NCBI GenBank assembly: GCA_016927475.1
Contig: JAFGMO010000037.1
Location: 1-49,000 of the forward strand
DNA from: Candidatus Aminicenantota bacterium
GTDB lineage: Bacteria; Acidobacteriota; Aminicenantia; Aminicenantales; Aminicenantaceae
Direction of reading: 5' to 3'
Length of the DNA stretch: 49,000 nt
This document shows positions 34,177 through 43,123 of this stretch, in pieces (the first letter of the stretch is position 1; each line of letters begins with the position of its first letter). A model generated the notes under the pieces. The model searched no databases. It saw only the letters and a list, made by a program, of their open reading frames with translations, and had not been told where the DNA came from. Position numbers and translations under genes: made by a program.

Positions 34177-35442
34177 TCAGAGCTTCCAGGGTGCACGCAT
34201 GGGCTGATCGATCAGCCTGTTTGCTTCTTCGTCACCGATAAAAACCTGGTTTTCAGGGTCAAACCGTAAGGGTCTTCCCAGTCGGACAGCGACCTTTCCC
34301 AGGTTGACCAACGTACACGAACGGTGGCCGTTATCTTCGTTTAAGGCAAATTTTTTCCGCTTCCGGACGGACTCGAAAAAATCCTTAACCTGGGGATCAG
34401 GGTCGGGAAGAGTCGCCAGCTTTTCTTTCAATCCCCGAATTTCGGAAACCATTCCGGGAAACAATTTTCCATCAGGGCCTTCAATAAACGCCGCATTCTT
34501 GTCCCGGGCTTCCCCATCGAGGACGATCATACAGCCGTCGGCGTATTTCATGGTGATCCTTCTCCAGCTTCCGCAGGCATCCGGATGCTGCTGGGGACAG
34601 TCGGCTAAAACTTCGACGGGACTCGTTTCATCCTTTCCGAGGATGTACTGAACCGGGTCCAGGTAATGCATTCCCATGTCCCCTAAGCCGCCGCCGTCAT
34701 AATCCCAGTATCCCCGGAAGGAAGCATGGACCCGGTGGGGATGATAGGGTTTATACGGAGCCGGCCCCAGCCACATATCATAATCCAGTTCCTTAGGCAC
34801 GGGATGGGGCGGCAGGTCCGTTCTTCCCCTCCAGTAAAACTTCCAGTCAAATCCGGTGATGCGGCTGACGGTGACCTTTAAAGGCCAACCGAGCAGACCG
34901 GCGGTCACTGCTTTTTTGATATCCTTAACCGGGGTTCCGAATCCGTAAAAAAGGCCTTGATAACGGAACCAAGTGTTCAGTCTGAACATCCGCCCGCAAT
35001 CCTGAACAACGCGTACAAGTTTTTTGCCCTCACCGATGGTTCTGGTCATCGGTTTTTCACACCATATATCTTTGCCTGCTTTTACAGCTTCAGCAGCGAT
35101 CAAAGCATGCCAATGAGGCGGGGTGACAATGTGGACGACATCCACATCAGGCCGTTCCAAAACCTCCCGAAAATCCCGGTATCCCTGGACACCCGGTCCG
35201 GCCATTTCCAGGGCCTGTTGAAGATGTGTTTCATCCACATCGCAAACGGCTACTAGTTTCGCTCCCCGGTAACTCATGTGCTCCCGTCCCATGATACCGG
35301 TCCCGATGACCGCTTTGGCCAGTCTGTCACTGGGCGGAATCCAGCCCCCGCCGCCGAGAACCGACCTGGGGACAACCATTACGGCCGACGCCGAGACCGC
35401 CCCCTTAAGAAAAGCCCTTCGCCCGATCGCGTTACCTTTCAT
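34177..35442 (-). CDS. Tat-exported Gfo/Idh/MocA family oxidoreductase
   Basis: The 421-residue product starts with a twin-arginine signal ('IGRRAFLKGAVSASAVMVV'). It has the NAD(P)-binding loop 'AVIGTGIMGREHM', the 'CEKPM' lysine motif of the active site and the usual C-terminal substrate domain with 'YWDYDGGGLGDMGMHYLDP'. These enzymes oxidise or reduce sugar hydroxyls, often at C3. Export folded with its nicotinamide cofactor fits the Tat signal. The gene for the DUF1080 protein follows, suggesting joint glycoside breakdown by the 3-keto route (established for relatives, inferred here). Confidence 0.9.
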   Translation of the reverse strand: MKGNAIGRRAFLKGAVSASAVMVVPRSVLGGGGWIPPSDRLAKAVIGTGIMGREHMSYRGAKLVAVCDVDETHLQQALEMAGPGVQGYRDFREVLERPDVDVVHIVTPPHWHALIAAEAVKAGKDIWCEKPMTRTIGEGKKLVRVVQDCGRMFRLNTWFRYQGLFYGFGTPVKDIKKAVTAGLLGWPLKVTVSRITGFDWKFYWRGRTDLPPHPVPKELDYDMWLGPAPYKPYHPHRVHASFRGYWDYDGGGLGDMGMHYLDPVQYILGKDETSPVEVLADCPQQHPDACGSWRRITMKYADGCMIVLDGEARDKNAAFIEGPDGKLFPGMVSEIRGLKEKLATLPDPDPQVKDFFESVRKRKKFALNEDNGHRSCTLVNLGKVAVRLGRPLRFDPENQVFIGDEEANRLIDQPMRAPWKL

Positions 35443-35766
35443 AATTCACCCCCGACTTCCGTCATCAAATACACCGAAAAACTTAACCATGCTGTCCGCC
35501 CTGAATTATTCTGCAGTATTACCTAGAAAATAACAACAGTCATCACCCGGTTCATCCGGGTGATCCAGGATTCCAGGCAATAATTTTCATTGTTCGCGGG
35601 TGCGCATGCGCATGAAAAATTCATAAATCGTGAATAATACAGATAAAAAAAACAGCGGTTCAAAAACATGATAAAAACTTTTATGACCACCCGTGTACGA
35701 AAAGATTATCATAATATCGCCGGAAACAAAACAAGTCATCATACATCTTTCTTTTTTCTTGCTTGA
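35443..35766. other. Intergenic region dominated by a composite repeat
   Basis: This 324-base gap contains repeat copy B (35499-35642), a perfect TGCGCATGCGCA palindrome at 35601-35612 within it, and AT-rich sequence leading to the promoter of the next operon. No coding region is supported. Confidence 0.6.
35499..35642. repeat. Composite intergenic repeat, copy B, with inverted ends
   Basis: The element starts CCCTGAATTATTCTGCAG (35499-35516) and ends CGTGAATAATACAG (35629-35642). The ends are inverted copies of CTGwATTATTC. Between them, 35517-35582 is the reverse complement of the 66-nt block at 11908-11973 (60 of 66 identical), with the hairpin ATCACCCGG-ttcat-CCGGGTGAT. The 144-bp size and inverted ends resemble a non-autonomous mobile element; no target duplication is evident. 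Confidence 0.65.
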
Positions 35767-35795
35767 TTGAACTTATCACAAAATTTGTCTATAAT
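35767..35795 (+). promoter_or_regulatory. Probable promoter of the glycosyltransferase/radical SAM operon
   Basis: TTGAAC (35767-35772) and a perfect TATAAT (35790-35795) are spaced by 17 nt. A 7-bp perfect inverted repeat, CCGGGTT / AACCCGG (35813-35837), follows the expected start point near 35802. If the promoter is real, the TTG at 35767 cannot be the start of the first gene. Confidence 0.45.
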
Positions 35796-36885
35796 CGGAC
35801 GCGGATATTTCGCCGGGTTCGATAACAGCAAACCCGGTTTCTTTCACTATGACAGAGTGTTCCGCCCCTATCAAAAAAACCAAAATGAAACGAATGTGAT
35901 TGTGAAAAAGAATCCCAATTATTTAAAATATCTCCAAATTTTTATTTTTTTCGCCGTTATTGTCTCCCTTATTTTATTTGTGAATCATCATAGAAAAGAT
36001 TTTGTTTTTCTGGCCAATATAAAACCTTTATATCTAGTGATCGTTGCCCTGCTGTCCGCCAACAGCCTGCTGCTTTTCACCATTCAGTTTTATTTTATTT
36101 TTAATATGTTCACCACGAACTTAAAATTCAAGGATTGTTTTATTTATTTTACGGTCGGCCGTTTCCTTAACAAGATCATCCCTTACGGAGGCGGTGTCTA
36201 CAGGGCCGTTCTCTTGAAAAAACACTTTAAGCTCAAGTACAAAGATTACATCGCCTCTTTTCTCTTTTCGAACTGGCTGAATGGTGTTTTTTCCCTGCTG
36301 TGCGCTATCATCATCGCCGCTTCCCTGAATTTCCTCAAAGTCAGTGAAAATCCTATGCTGCTTTTTCTTGGCGGATTTTTCATCTTGTATCTTTTAGCCT
36401 ACCCGGTCCCGAAAGGGATGTTGCGTTTGTTTCCATGGTTTAAAAAATTCGGTCCTCTGGCCAAACTTTCCGAAGCCGGTGATATTTTCAAGTCCATCAC
36501 TCATATCCTGAAAAACCGCAGGATTCTTCTGATCAGCGTTACAACAACGGCAGCGCTGTGCCTGAATTTTGGACTCATATTTCATTTCTGCGCCCTCAGC
36601 ATCAACACTCCCCTACCTATTGATATGTTGGCCCTTTTAGTTGTCACTATAACCATCGGACTGCTTATCAAGATCACCCCCGCAAACTTGGGTATCAACG
36701 AAGCCATATTCGCCTACATGGCCCAAACACAGGGATATTCCCTGGCCCAAGGACTTTCCCTTTCCTTGATCATCCGAATCTTCGCCTTCCTCCTTCAAGG
36801 TTTGCTCAGCGTTTATTTTCTAGTCGGAGACCGAAAAATAGGTTTGCTGATCTTTCAAAATCCAAAGAGATTCCCTGATGAATGA
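35767..36885 (+). CDS. Flippase-like integral membrane protein (LPG synthase TM / UPF0104 family)
   Basis: The protein has about eight hydrophobic helices from residue 54 on, and motifs of the lysylphosphatidylglycerol synthase transmembrane family, such as 'GRFLNKIIPYGGGVYRAVLLKKHF' (split) and 'LLIKITPANLGINEAIFAYMA', the conserved P-x-x-x-G-x-x-E segment. It lacks the aminoacyl-transferase domain. Family members are proposed to move polyprenyl- or lipid-linked molecules across the membrane. The 5' end is uncertain. The longest frame begins with TTG at 35767, inside a promoter-like sequence, and in-frame GTG codons at 35857, 35896 or 35902 are alternatives, none with a clear ribosome-binding site. 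The stop overlaps the next gene by 8 nt. Confidence 0.82.
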   Translation: MNLSQNLSIIGRGYFAGFDNSKPGFFHYDRVFRPYQKNQNETNVIVKKNPNYLKYLQIFIFFAVIVSLILFVNHHRKDFVFLANIKPLYLVIVALLSANSLLLFTIQFYFIFNMFTTNLKFKDCFIYFTVGRFLNKIIPYGGGVYRAVLLKKHFKLKYKDYIASFLFSNWLNGVFSLLCAIIIAASLNFLKVSENPMLLFLGGFFILYLLAYPVPKGMLRLFPWFKKFGPLAKLSEAGDIFKSITHILKNRRILLISVTTTAALCLNFGLIFHFCALSINTPLPIDMLALLVVTITIGLLIKITPANLGINEAIFAYMAQTQGYSLAQGLSLSLIIRIFAFLLQGLLSVYFLVGDRKIGLLIFQNPKRFPDE

Positions 36886-38035
36886 AAAAAAGATCCGCGT
36901 AGTTCTAATCGGCCCTGGGTTTCCTTTCCGTGGAGGGATAGCCCACTACACCACTCTGCTCTTTGAAAACCTCAAGAGAACCACACGGGTCACTTTTTAT
37001 TCATTCAAGAGGCAATACTTTCAATTCCTTTTTCCCGGAAAAAGCGACAGGGATGTTTCCCGGTATCCCATTTCCTCCAGCGGTATGCATCGGGTCCTGG
37101 ATACCTTAAATCCCATTTCCTGGATAAAAACAGGCAGGCTCTCACGCTCCGCGGACCTCATCATTATCCCCTGGTGGGTATCTTTCTGGGCACCCTACTA
37201 TTATGTCTTCCTGCTTTTTGCCCGAACCCCCAAAAACCTGGTTTTTTTTCTCTGCCATAACGTTATAGAGCACGAAACAAATCCGCTGACAAAAGCCGTT
37301 ACCCGTTTTTTACTCCGCAAGGGGGATGGATTTATGGTTCACTCTTTGAAGGAAAAAAAACTCCTCCAAAATATTATTGGGAAGAAACATCCGCCGGTGG
37401 CCGTCTCTCCCCACCCCACTTACCAAATATTTGACCGGGCCGCTGAAAATCAGGTTTCCGCACGTAAAAAACTCGACCTGCGGGAAGACCAGCATGTCAT
37501 CCTCTTCTTCGGATTTATTAGAAAGTACAAAGGCCTGTATTATCTGATCCGGGCCCTTCCGGAAACCATACGCCGTTTGCCGGATCTTGTCCTGCTGATC
37601 GTGGGGGAATGTTGGGAAGGGGAAGAAAGATACCTGGAGCTCATCCGAAAGCTCTCGCTGGAAAAAAATGTGAGATTTATCAACAAATATGTACCTAATG
37701 AAGACGTGGAAATATATTTCAAATCCGCGGATTTTGTCATACTGCCTTATGTGGCAGGGACAGGAAGCGGAATACTTCAACTTTCATTCGGAATGGAAAA
37801 ACCCGTTATTGCTTCAAGGACAGAAGTTTTTCAGGATATCGTGGAAGAAAATAAAACGGGACTTTTCGCCCCCCCCCAAAACTCCCAAAAACTGGCTGAA
37901 GCCATCCTGAAGATGTACGACAAAAACCTAGTCCCTGTTTTTACCAAAAATATCCGGCGGAATAATGAACGTTTCTCCTGGGAAAAGATGGTGGAAAGTA
38001 TATTTTCCCTCTATGACAAAGGAAAAAAACCTTAA
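36878..38035 (+). CDS. GT4-family glycosyltransferase
   Basis: A 385-residue GT-B fold transferase. The N-terminal half begins 'RVVLIGPGFPFRGGIAHYT', with the acceptor-side Gly-Gly-Ile-x-x-Tyr loop. The C-terminal half has 'ILFFGFIRKYKGLYYLI' and 'FVILPYVAGTGSGILQLSFG', the nucleotide-sugar part with the usual E/G-rich segment reduced. Donor sugar and acceptor are unknown. It overlaps the flippase-like gene, consistent with building a lipid-linked glycan that is then flipped (inference). Confidence 0.9.
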   Translation: MNEKKIRVVLIGPGFPFRGGIAHYTTLLFENLKRTTRVTFYSFKRQYFQFLFPGKSDRDVSRYPISSSGMHRVLDTLNPISWIKTGRLSRSADLIIIPWWVSFWAPYYYVFLLFARTPKNLVFFLCHNVIEHETNPLTKAVTRFLLRKGDGFMVHSLKEKKLLQNIIGKKHPPVAVSPHPTYQIFDRAAENQVSARKKLDLREDQHVILFFGFIRKYKGLYYLIRALPETIRRLPDLVLLIVGECWEGEERYLELIRKLSLEKNVRFINKYVPNEDVEIYFKSADFVILPYVAGTGSGILQLSFGMEKPVIASRTEVFQDIVEENKTGLFAPPQNSQKLAEAILKMYDKNLVPVFTKNIRRNNERFSWEKMVESIFSLYDKGKKP

Positions 38036-38068
38036 ACAAGGCAAAAGATTAAAAGGACTCCTCTTAAT

Positions 38069-39253
38069 ATGCAAACGACAGTCCAATATCTTCGAATGGC
38101 CGGACAAGCCCTCCGGTATCCATTTATGATTAACGGATGGCACCTTTCCACCCGGCCTCTAGCCCTGACTCACTCCGTCACCATCGCCTGCAACTCTCTC
38201 TGCAAAACCTGCGGTATCGGAGCCCATTACCGGGCCAATCCTGAGCTCGCCTGGAGGGACCTTACATGCGATGAAATCGACAAAATTTACCGGAGCATCG
38301 GACCTCTGTATTTTTACAACATCAGCGGCGGGGAACCTTTTCTCAGAGATGACCTTGACAAAATCGTGGAATGCGCTCTACTCCGTCTCAAACCGAAGGT
38401 CATTCACATTCCGACCAATGCCCTGCTTCCCCAAAAAATAAAGAAAAAAACACAACAAATTCTTAAAAAAATCGAGAGACATCAATCCAAGGCAATCCTG
38501 ACGATCAAACCCTCTATCGACGGAATCGGCGCCACCCATGACCAAATTAGAGGAGTGGAAGGCAGTTTTGCCAAGCTCACTGAAACCATCCAAATTTTGC
38601 AAGATATTTCCAGGTCCCATGACTGTTTTTTTCTTGAGCTGGGAACGGTTGTCTCCCGCTTCAACATGGAAGACCTGGACGCCATCCAAAAATTTGTTCA
38701 CAGCCTGAATATTCAGAGCTACCGGAATGAGATCGCCGAAATCCGGGCGGAGTTTTTCAACGAAAATGATGACATCACTCCCGACGCTGAAAATTATCGC
38801 CTGCTGATGAAACATTTTAAGGCCGGGATCAAGAACAATATTCAGGGGAAAAAAATTTGGACAAAAAAAACAGAAGCTCTCCGATTGATCTATTATGACC
38901 TTGTTCCCAGGATCATGGAAGAAAAAAAGCGGGTTTTTCCCTGCTACGCCGGCCTGTCCAGCATCCATCTCAATCACGACGGTGAGCTGTGGCCTTGCTG
39001 CATTTTGGGATACTCCCGGCCTCTGGGACATTTCCGTTCTCCTTCCATAAATTATGACTATCAACGTTTGATGAAATTTGCACAGGCGTTATCGACCCTG
39101 GAATTTATTCGCCGGGGCAATTGCTTCTGCACCATGGCCAATCAGACCTACGCCAACATTCTGTTCCATATTCCTTCCCTATGGAAAACTTTTTTTTGTT
39201 TTTTGGGCCTTGTACTCAACAACGGGGAAAAAAAACATATGGAAAGTTCATGA
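38069..39253 (+). CDS. Radical SAM protein with SPASM-like C-terminus
   Basis: The 394-residue product binds a [4Fe-4S] cluster through C41-x3-C45-x2-C48 ('ACNSLCKTCGIG') and has the SAM motif 'NISGGEPFLRDD'. The C-terminal third holds a SPASM-like cysteine set: Cys292 in 'CYAGLSSIHLNHDGELWPCC' and 'GNCFC'. SPASM enzymes modify peptides, but related ones act on sugars or lipids. No precursor peptide gene is visible next to it, which favours a glycan or lipid substrate, given the glycosyltransferase and epimerase neighbours. The stop overlaps the next start as ATGA. Confidence 0.88.
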   Translation: MQTTVQYLRMAGQALRYPFMINGWHLSTRPLALTHSVTIACNSLCKTCGIGAHYRANPELAWRDLTCDEIDKIYRSIGPLYFYNISGGEPFLRDDLDKIVECALLRLKPKVIHIPTNALLPQKIKKKTQQILKKIERHQSKAILTIKPSIDGIGATHDQIRGVEGSFAKLTETIQILQDISRSHDCFFLELGTVVSRFNMEDLDAIQKFVHSLNIQSYRNEIAEIRAEFFNENDDITPDAENYRLLMKHFKAGIKNNIQGKKIWTKKTEALRLIYYDLVPRIMEEKKRVFPCYAGLSSIHLNHDGELWPCCILGYSRPLGHFRSPSINYDYQRLMKFAQALSTLEFIRRGNCFCTMANQTYANILFHIPSLWKTFFCFLGLVLNNGEKKHMESS

Positions 39254-40254
39254 AACAAAAAATCCTGATCACGGGCGCCGGAGGTTTCATCGGCCGCTGT
39301 CTTGTGAGGCACTTTACGGAGCACGGATTCATCTGCCGGGCCATGATCAAAAACCGGAATAAAATTCCTTTGGAAAAGGCCGCCCTTCCCGGAGCTGAAT
39401 GGGTATACGGAGACGTGACTCTCCCGGAAACACTGGGACCGGTTACAAAGGACATCAAGATCGTCTTCCACCTGGCCGCCAAAGGGCATGTCGCTACTGC
39501 GGCCGAACGGGACCGCCTTCATTTCGACGAAGTCAACGTCGGCGGAACGCGAAACCTGGCTCGCGCCTGCCTGCAATCCGAAGTCCGCCGATTTTTTCAT
39601 TTCAGCAGCACGGCCGCAGTAGGACTTATTCCAAACCGCCTCGTCGATGAAACCATGCCGCCCAAACCGGTAACGCCCTATCAGCGAAGCAAACATGAAT
39701 CCGAGCTCGTTATTCGGGAGTACATAAATAAATACGATTTTCCCGGAGTTATTTTCAGGCCTTGTATGGTTTATGGCCCGGGAAGTCTCGGCGAATTTTT
39801 CAAATTTACCAAGCTGGTAAAAAAAGGGCTTCTGCCGAAGATCGGGCGAAGAACAAAATTCACTCCCATTGTCCATGTGCAGGATGTGATCCAAGCCTGC
39901 CTAAAGGCTATGGACCGGGCTCCGGCCGGCAGATGTTATTTCATCTGCGGCAAACAATCTTTTCCTTTTGATGACATCATCGAAATGATCAGAAATAACA
40001 TCGGCATTCAAAGGCCGGCCTTGGTAATTCCTGAAAAGTTAGCTTTGGCCGCCGCTGGTTTTCTGGAAATTTGGGGGAAACTTGGAAGAAAACCTCCTCT
40101 GGCGACACGTCAAAACATACGTTCGACCATTGCTGACAGGCACTTTTCCATCGAGCGGGCCCAAAAAGATTTCGGTTATGAACCGAAGAAAGACCTGGCC
40201 CAGGGAATAAAAGAGGTGATCGATTGGTACCGCAAGAACGGGTATATTCGGTAA
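39250..40254 (+). CDS. NAD-dependent epimerase/dehydratase (extended SDR)
   Basis: A 334-residue extended short-chain dehydrogenase. It has the Rossmann loop 'ITGAGGFIGRCLV' at about 7-19, 'FHLAAKGHV', the catalytic Ser region 'FSSTAAVG' and Tyr-x-x-x-Lys in 'PYQRSKHE', then 'RPCMVYGPG'. Such enzymes epimerise, dehydrate or reduce nucleotide sugars; some act on sterol- or hopanoid-like lipids. I start at 39250, overlapping the radical SAM stop (ATGA), because the upstream frame reads through that gene without family similarity. Confidence 0.92.
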   Translation: MKQKILITGAGGFIGRCLVRHFTEHGFICRAMIKNRNKIPLEKAALPGAEWVYGDVTLPETLGPVTKDIKIVFHLAAKGHVATAAERDRLHFDEVNVGGTRNLARACLQSEVRRFFHFSSTAAVGLIPNRLVDETMPPKPVTPYQRSKHESELVIREYINKYDFPGVIFRPCMVYGPGSLGEFFKFTKLVKKGLLPKIGRRTKFTPIVHVQDVIQACLKAMDRAPAGRCYFICGKQSFPFDDIIEMIRNNIGIQRPALVIPEKLALAAAGFLEIWGKLGRKPPLATRQNIRSTIADRHFSIERAQKDFGYEPKKDLAQGIKEVIDWYRKNGYIR

Positions 40255-41327
40255 AGCTTGCCCCCCGGGAATCGGCTGCAGACGGCTTAAAGCGGTTACT
40301 TCTTCTAATGGGGGACAACACCCGTTTCTTCAAAGCAAGGAACAGGATTCTTTTAAAACCGAATTTTGTCGCTCCTTTTTCCGGAGTTACCACCGATCTG
40401 GCCATTATCGACGGCCTTGTCAAAAAAATAAGAGAGGCCGGAGCAATCCCTTTCATAGCAGAATCGAGCGGATTTGAATTCGATACCGAATCCACATTCA
40501 AAATCCTTGGGATCGATGCTTACGCACGAAAAAACGATATCGAACTTATCAACCTGGATCATGAAGATTTTCAAAGAATCTCCTGGGGAAAAAGTGGAAA
40601 ATATTGGGAAGTCAGCCGCCGGATTTTCACTTGTGATGGCATCATCAACCTTCCCGTCCTCAAGCGGCACAGCGTGACGGTCCTGTCAGGCGCCGTCAAG
40701 AACCTTATGGGATTCCTTTCCCGGAACAGCCGCCGATTCCTGCACTGCCGAAACCTGGAAGAAGGCCTTGTTTTCCTATCCAAGTCCCTGCCGTCCATGC
40801 TGCATATCGTTGACGCCCGGACGGTGTTCAGCCGGGCCGTGTTTGGAACAAGCGGGAACCTGGGATATCTTTTCGGCGGGATGAATCCCTTCGCTCTCGA
40901 CCGGGCCGGCGCTTCAGCCATGGGATTGAATCCGGCATGCATTCCCCATCTACAGCCGGCCGTTCCTTTCGAAATAAAGGGAGAGTCCCTACCCGCGCTT
41001 TCCCTCTCCAAAAATGCATCAAAAAGAACAAAAAACTTTTTCCCTTTTTTTTACAGGGCAGCCTACTGTCTCGATCTGCTGAAGGTAAAGATTATCGGGG
41101 GAAATTCAATCATCCCCAACCTCCACTGGACCTTCGGCCTTCACCCCGTCCTGAAAACAAAAAACGAATGTGAGCTGCGCCGAGTGGCGTCTCTCTGCCC
41201 GGTAGGGGCCGTTTCCATGGAAAAGAAAAAGATCATAAAGAAAAAATGCCAATGTGTCCGCTGTCTGCGCTGCTGCCAGGAAGCCGAGGACATCGTCGGC
41301 CTGCGGGGCTTCCATCCTCCCGGCTGA
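40224..41327 (+). CDS. DUF362 protein with C-terminal 4Fe-4S ferredoxin-like region
   Basis: The 367-residue product has the DUF362 domain ('ILLKPNFVAPFSG', 'INLPVLKRHSVTVLSGAVKN'). A cysteine-rich tail, 'CPVGAVSMEKKKIIKKKCQC' then 'VRCLRCCQ', resembles a 4Fe-4S cluster site. DUF362 proteins are uncharacterised iron-sulfur proteins thought to handle electrons. Here one could supply electrons to the radical SAM enzyme or the epimerase (inference). The TTG start at 40224, inside the end of the epimerase gene, is supported by AGAGGTGATC just before it. It is the last gene of the operon, 6 bp from the convergent response regulator. Confidence 0.88.
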   Translation: MVPQERVYSVKLAPRESAADGLKRLLLLMGDNTRFFKARNRILLKPNFVAPFSGVTTDLAIIDGLVKKIREAGAIPFIAESSGFEFDTESTFKILGIDAYARKNDIELINLDHEDFQRISWGKSGKYWEVSRRIFTCDGIINLPVLKRHSVTVLSGAVKNLMGFLSRNSRRFLHCRNLEEGLVFLSKSLPSMLHIVDARTVFSRAVFGTSGNLGYLFGGMNPFALDRAGASAMGLNPACIPHLQPAVPFEIKGESLPALSLSKNASKRTKNFFPFFYRAAYCLDLLKVKIIGGNSIIPNLHWTFGLHPVLKTKNECELRRVASLCPVGAVSMEKKKIIKKKCQCVRCLRCCQEAEDIVGLRGFHPPG

Positions 41328-41333
41328 CCATGA

Positions 41334-42083
41334 TCATATATTTAAATGCTTTTTTAATCCCTCACTACAGGCCCGGCTGGCCGTGATCTCTTTACCGCCT
41401 TTCATCTTGATCAAAAGACGGCCCCCGAACCAGCGGTGAAGGACATCAATATGTTCCAGGTTGACAATAAAAGAACGGTTTGCACGCATAAATTTTTCAG
41501 GGTCCAGTCTCGATTCCAACTCTTTTAGTGTAAAAGAAATGATGGCACTTTTTTCAGCGGTGTTTAAAAAGGTGACTTTATCTTCGGCATGGAAGTAAAG
41601 GATTTCGCCATCGGGAACGATCCAGATTTTGTCTCCCCGCTTGACGGAAAACCGGCGTATGATTTTATCCTTTTCACATAGGCTTTGGAGGAGAAATTTG
41701 ATATCGGTGGATAAACGCGGCGCCTGTTGGAACACCTCCCCCAACTTACCGACCGCCCGCTCTAGATCTTCCTTTTTTATGGGTTTGAGAAGATAATCAA
41801 CGGTGTTGGCCTCGAATGCTTTCAGGGCGTAAGCATCGTAAGCCGTAGTGAAGATAATGTGAGGAGATACGTCGAGACGGTCGATCATTTCAAATCCGGA
41901 CAATCCCGGCATCTTGATATCCAGAAAAAGAACATCAGGCTTCATCTTTCGTATCAAACGCAATGCTTCGGACCCGTCCCGGGCTTCTCCCACGACTTGC
42001 AGGGATTCAAACTCGCGCAGCAAACGCCGAAGCCGGTCACGCGCCAGGTCTTCATCATCAACGATTAGAGCCTTGATCTTCAT
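41334..42083 (-). CDS. LytTR-type response regulator
   Basis: The 249-residue protein has a receiver domain (about 1-120, phosphoacceptor Asp55 in 'VLFLDIKMPG', Lys in 'LLKPI') and a LytTR DNA-binding domain (about 145-249, 'ILYFHAEDKVTFL', 'MRANRSFIVNLEHIDVLHRW'). LytTR regulators bind direct repeats upstream of target promoters. The start overlaps the kinase stop by ATGA, so the two form a two-component system. It is the last gene of the transport operon starting at 47160, suggesting that it regulates that operon or envelope genes. Confidence 0.95.
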   Translation of the reverse strand: MKIKALIVDDEDLARDRLRRLLREFESLQVVGEARDGSEALRLIRKMKPDVLFLDIKMPGLSGFEMIDRLDVSPHIIFTTAYDAYALKAFEANTVDYLLKPIKKEDLERAVGKLGEVFQQAPRLSTDIKFLLQSLCEKDKIIRRFSVKRGDKIWIVPDGEILYFHAEDKVTFLNTAEKSAIISFTLKELESRLDPEKFMRANRSFIVNLEHIDVLHRWFGGRLLIKMKGGKEITASRACSEGLKKHLNI

Positions 42084-43123
42084 GCCCGCCTCAACGGAAG
42101 CTTTAGTTCGATTTCGGTTCCCTTCCCGGGAACGGACCGCAGAATGAGACCAGCGTTTTTTTGATAAAGATATTTCAACCTCTCCTGAATGCTGTAAAGA
42201 CCAAAACCACAGCTTATTTTATTCACATCCATCCCCGGACCGTTATCCCGTACCCAAATAAAAAGGTCCATTCCCTTTTCCCGGACGCTCAGTTTTACCT
42301 GAAGCGGATTCTCCGTTCCGTGTCTGCCGTGCTTGACGGCGTTTTCGATAAGGGGCTGAACGATAAGAGCCGGAATCATCACCATATTCAAGTTTTGAGG
42401 ACACTCAAAAAAAAAGGACAGTTTTTCGCCGAAGCGAAGCTTTTCCAGCTCGAGATAATCTTCAGCCAGCCCCATCTCATCCTTCAGCGAGATCAATGAA
42501 TGCTCGGAAAAAGATAATATTTTCCGGTAAAGGTTTGACAGCCGGACAATGCTTTCCTCGGCTTTGGCCGGATCATTATAAACAACGGCGGCTAAAGAAT
42601 TAAGAATGTTGAACAAAAAATGGGGATTGAGCTTGGCCTTAAGATTATTCAGGCGCGCTTCTGTTTCCAACCGCTTCAACCGTTCGTTTTCCACCTCCGC
42701 TCTCTTGAGGCGCGCTATTTTTTCCTCGAGTCTATCCCGGAAGTGCAAAAAACCCGTCATAATGATACTGTTTAAAAATCCTATTAACAGACTGAAAAAG
42801 AAGATGTTCAGCCGAATGGAAATTTTTCCCTCAAGGATCGCATGACCTGTTCCCACTCCCAATAAAACACCCAGAGTAACTTCCGATGAGAATAAAAGAT
42901 AAAAAAAGAAACGTCTCAGGGCGTAAATTTTATCAAATGTCCCGCAGAGCAAAACCGTACAGAAAAAGGCGCAACAAAAGGTAAAGACAAAAGCCCTGAG
43001 AAAAGAAGAAGCCCAGCTTTCCCCAAAGGTAAGGGTATAGAAGACGCCCACAACGATAAAAACAAAAAAAACAAAAATCAGAATATGCATTAAATGACGG
43101 CCTCTGCAGGAAAAAAATTTCAT
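42080..43123 (-). CDS. LytS-type sensor histidine kinase
   Basis: A 347-residue inner-membrane kinase. It has four hydrophobic helices (about 11-32, 40-60, 70-92, 104-124), then a coiled coil (about 128-155) and the His_kinase domain with H168 in 'KLNPHFLFNILNSLAAVVY'. The ATPase part has 'LIENAVKHG' (N box) and 'VRDNGPGMD', and ends with 'GFGLYSIQERL'. No extracellular sensing domain is visible, so it probably senses within the membrane. It partners with the LytTR regulator and overlaps the barrel gene. Confidence 0.93.
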   Translation of the reverse strand: MKFFSCRGRHLMHILIFVFFVFIVVGVFYTLTFGESWASSFLRAFVFTFCCAFFCTVLLCGTFDKIYALRRFFFYLLFSSEVTLGVLLGVGTGHAILEGKISIRLNIFFFSLLIGFLNSIIMTGFLHFRDRLEEKIARLKRAEVENERLKRLETEARLNNLKAKLNPHFLFNILNSLAAVVYNDPAKAEESIVRLSNLYRKILSFSEHSLISLKDEMGLAEDYLELEKLRFGEKLSFFFECPQNLNMVMIPALIVQPLIENAVKHGRHGTENPLQVKLSVREKGMDLFIWVRDNGPGMDVNKISCGFGLYSIQERLKYLYQKNAGLILRSVPGKGTEIELKLPLRRA

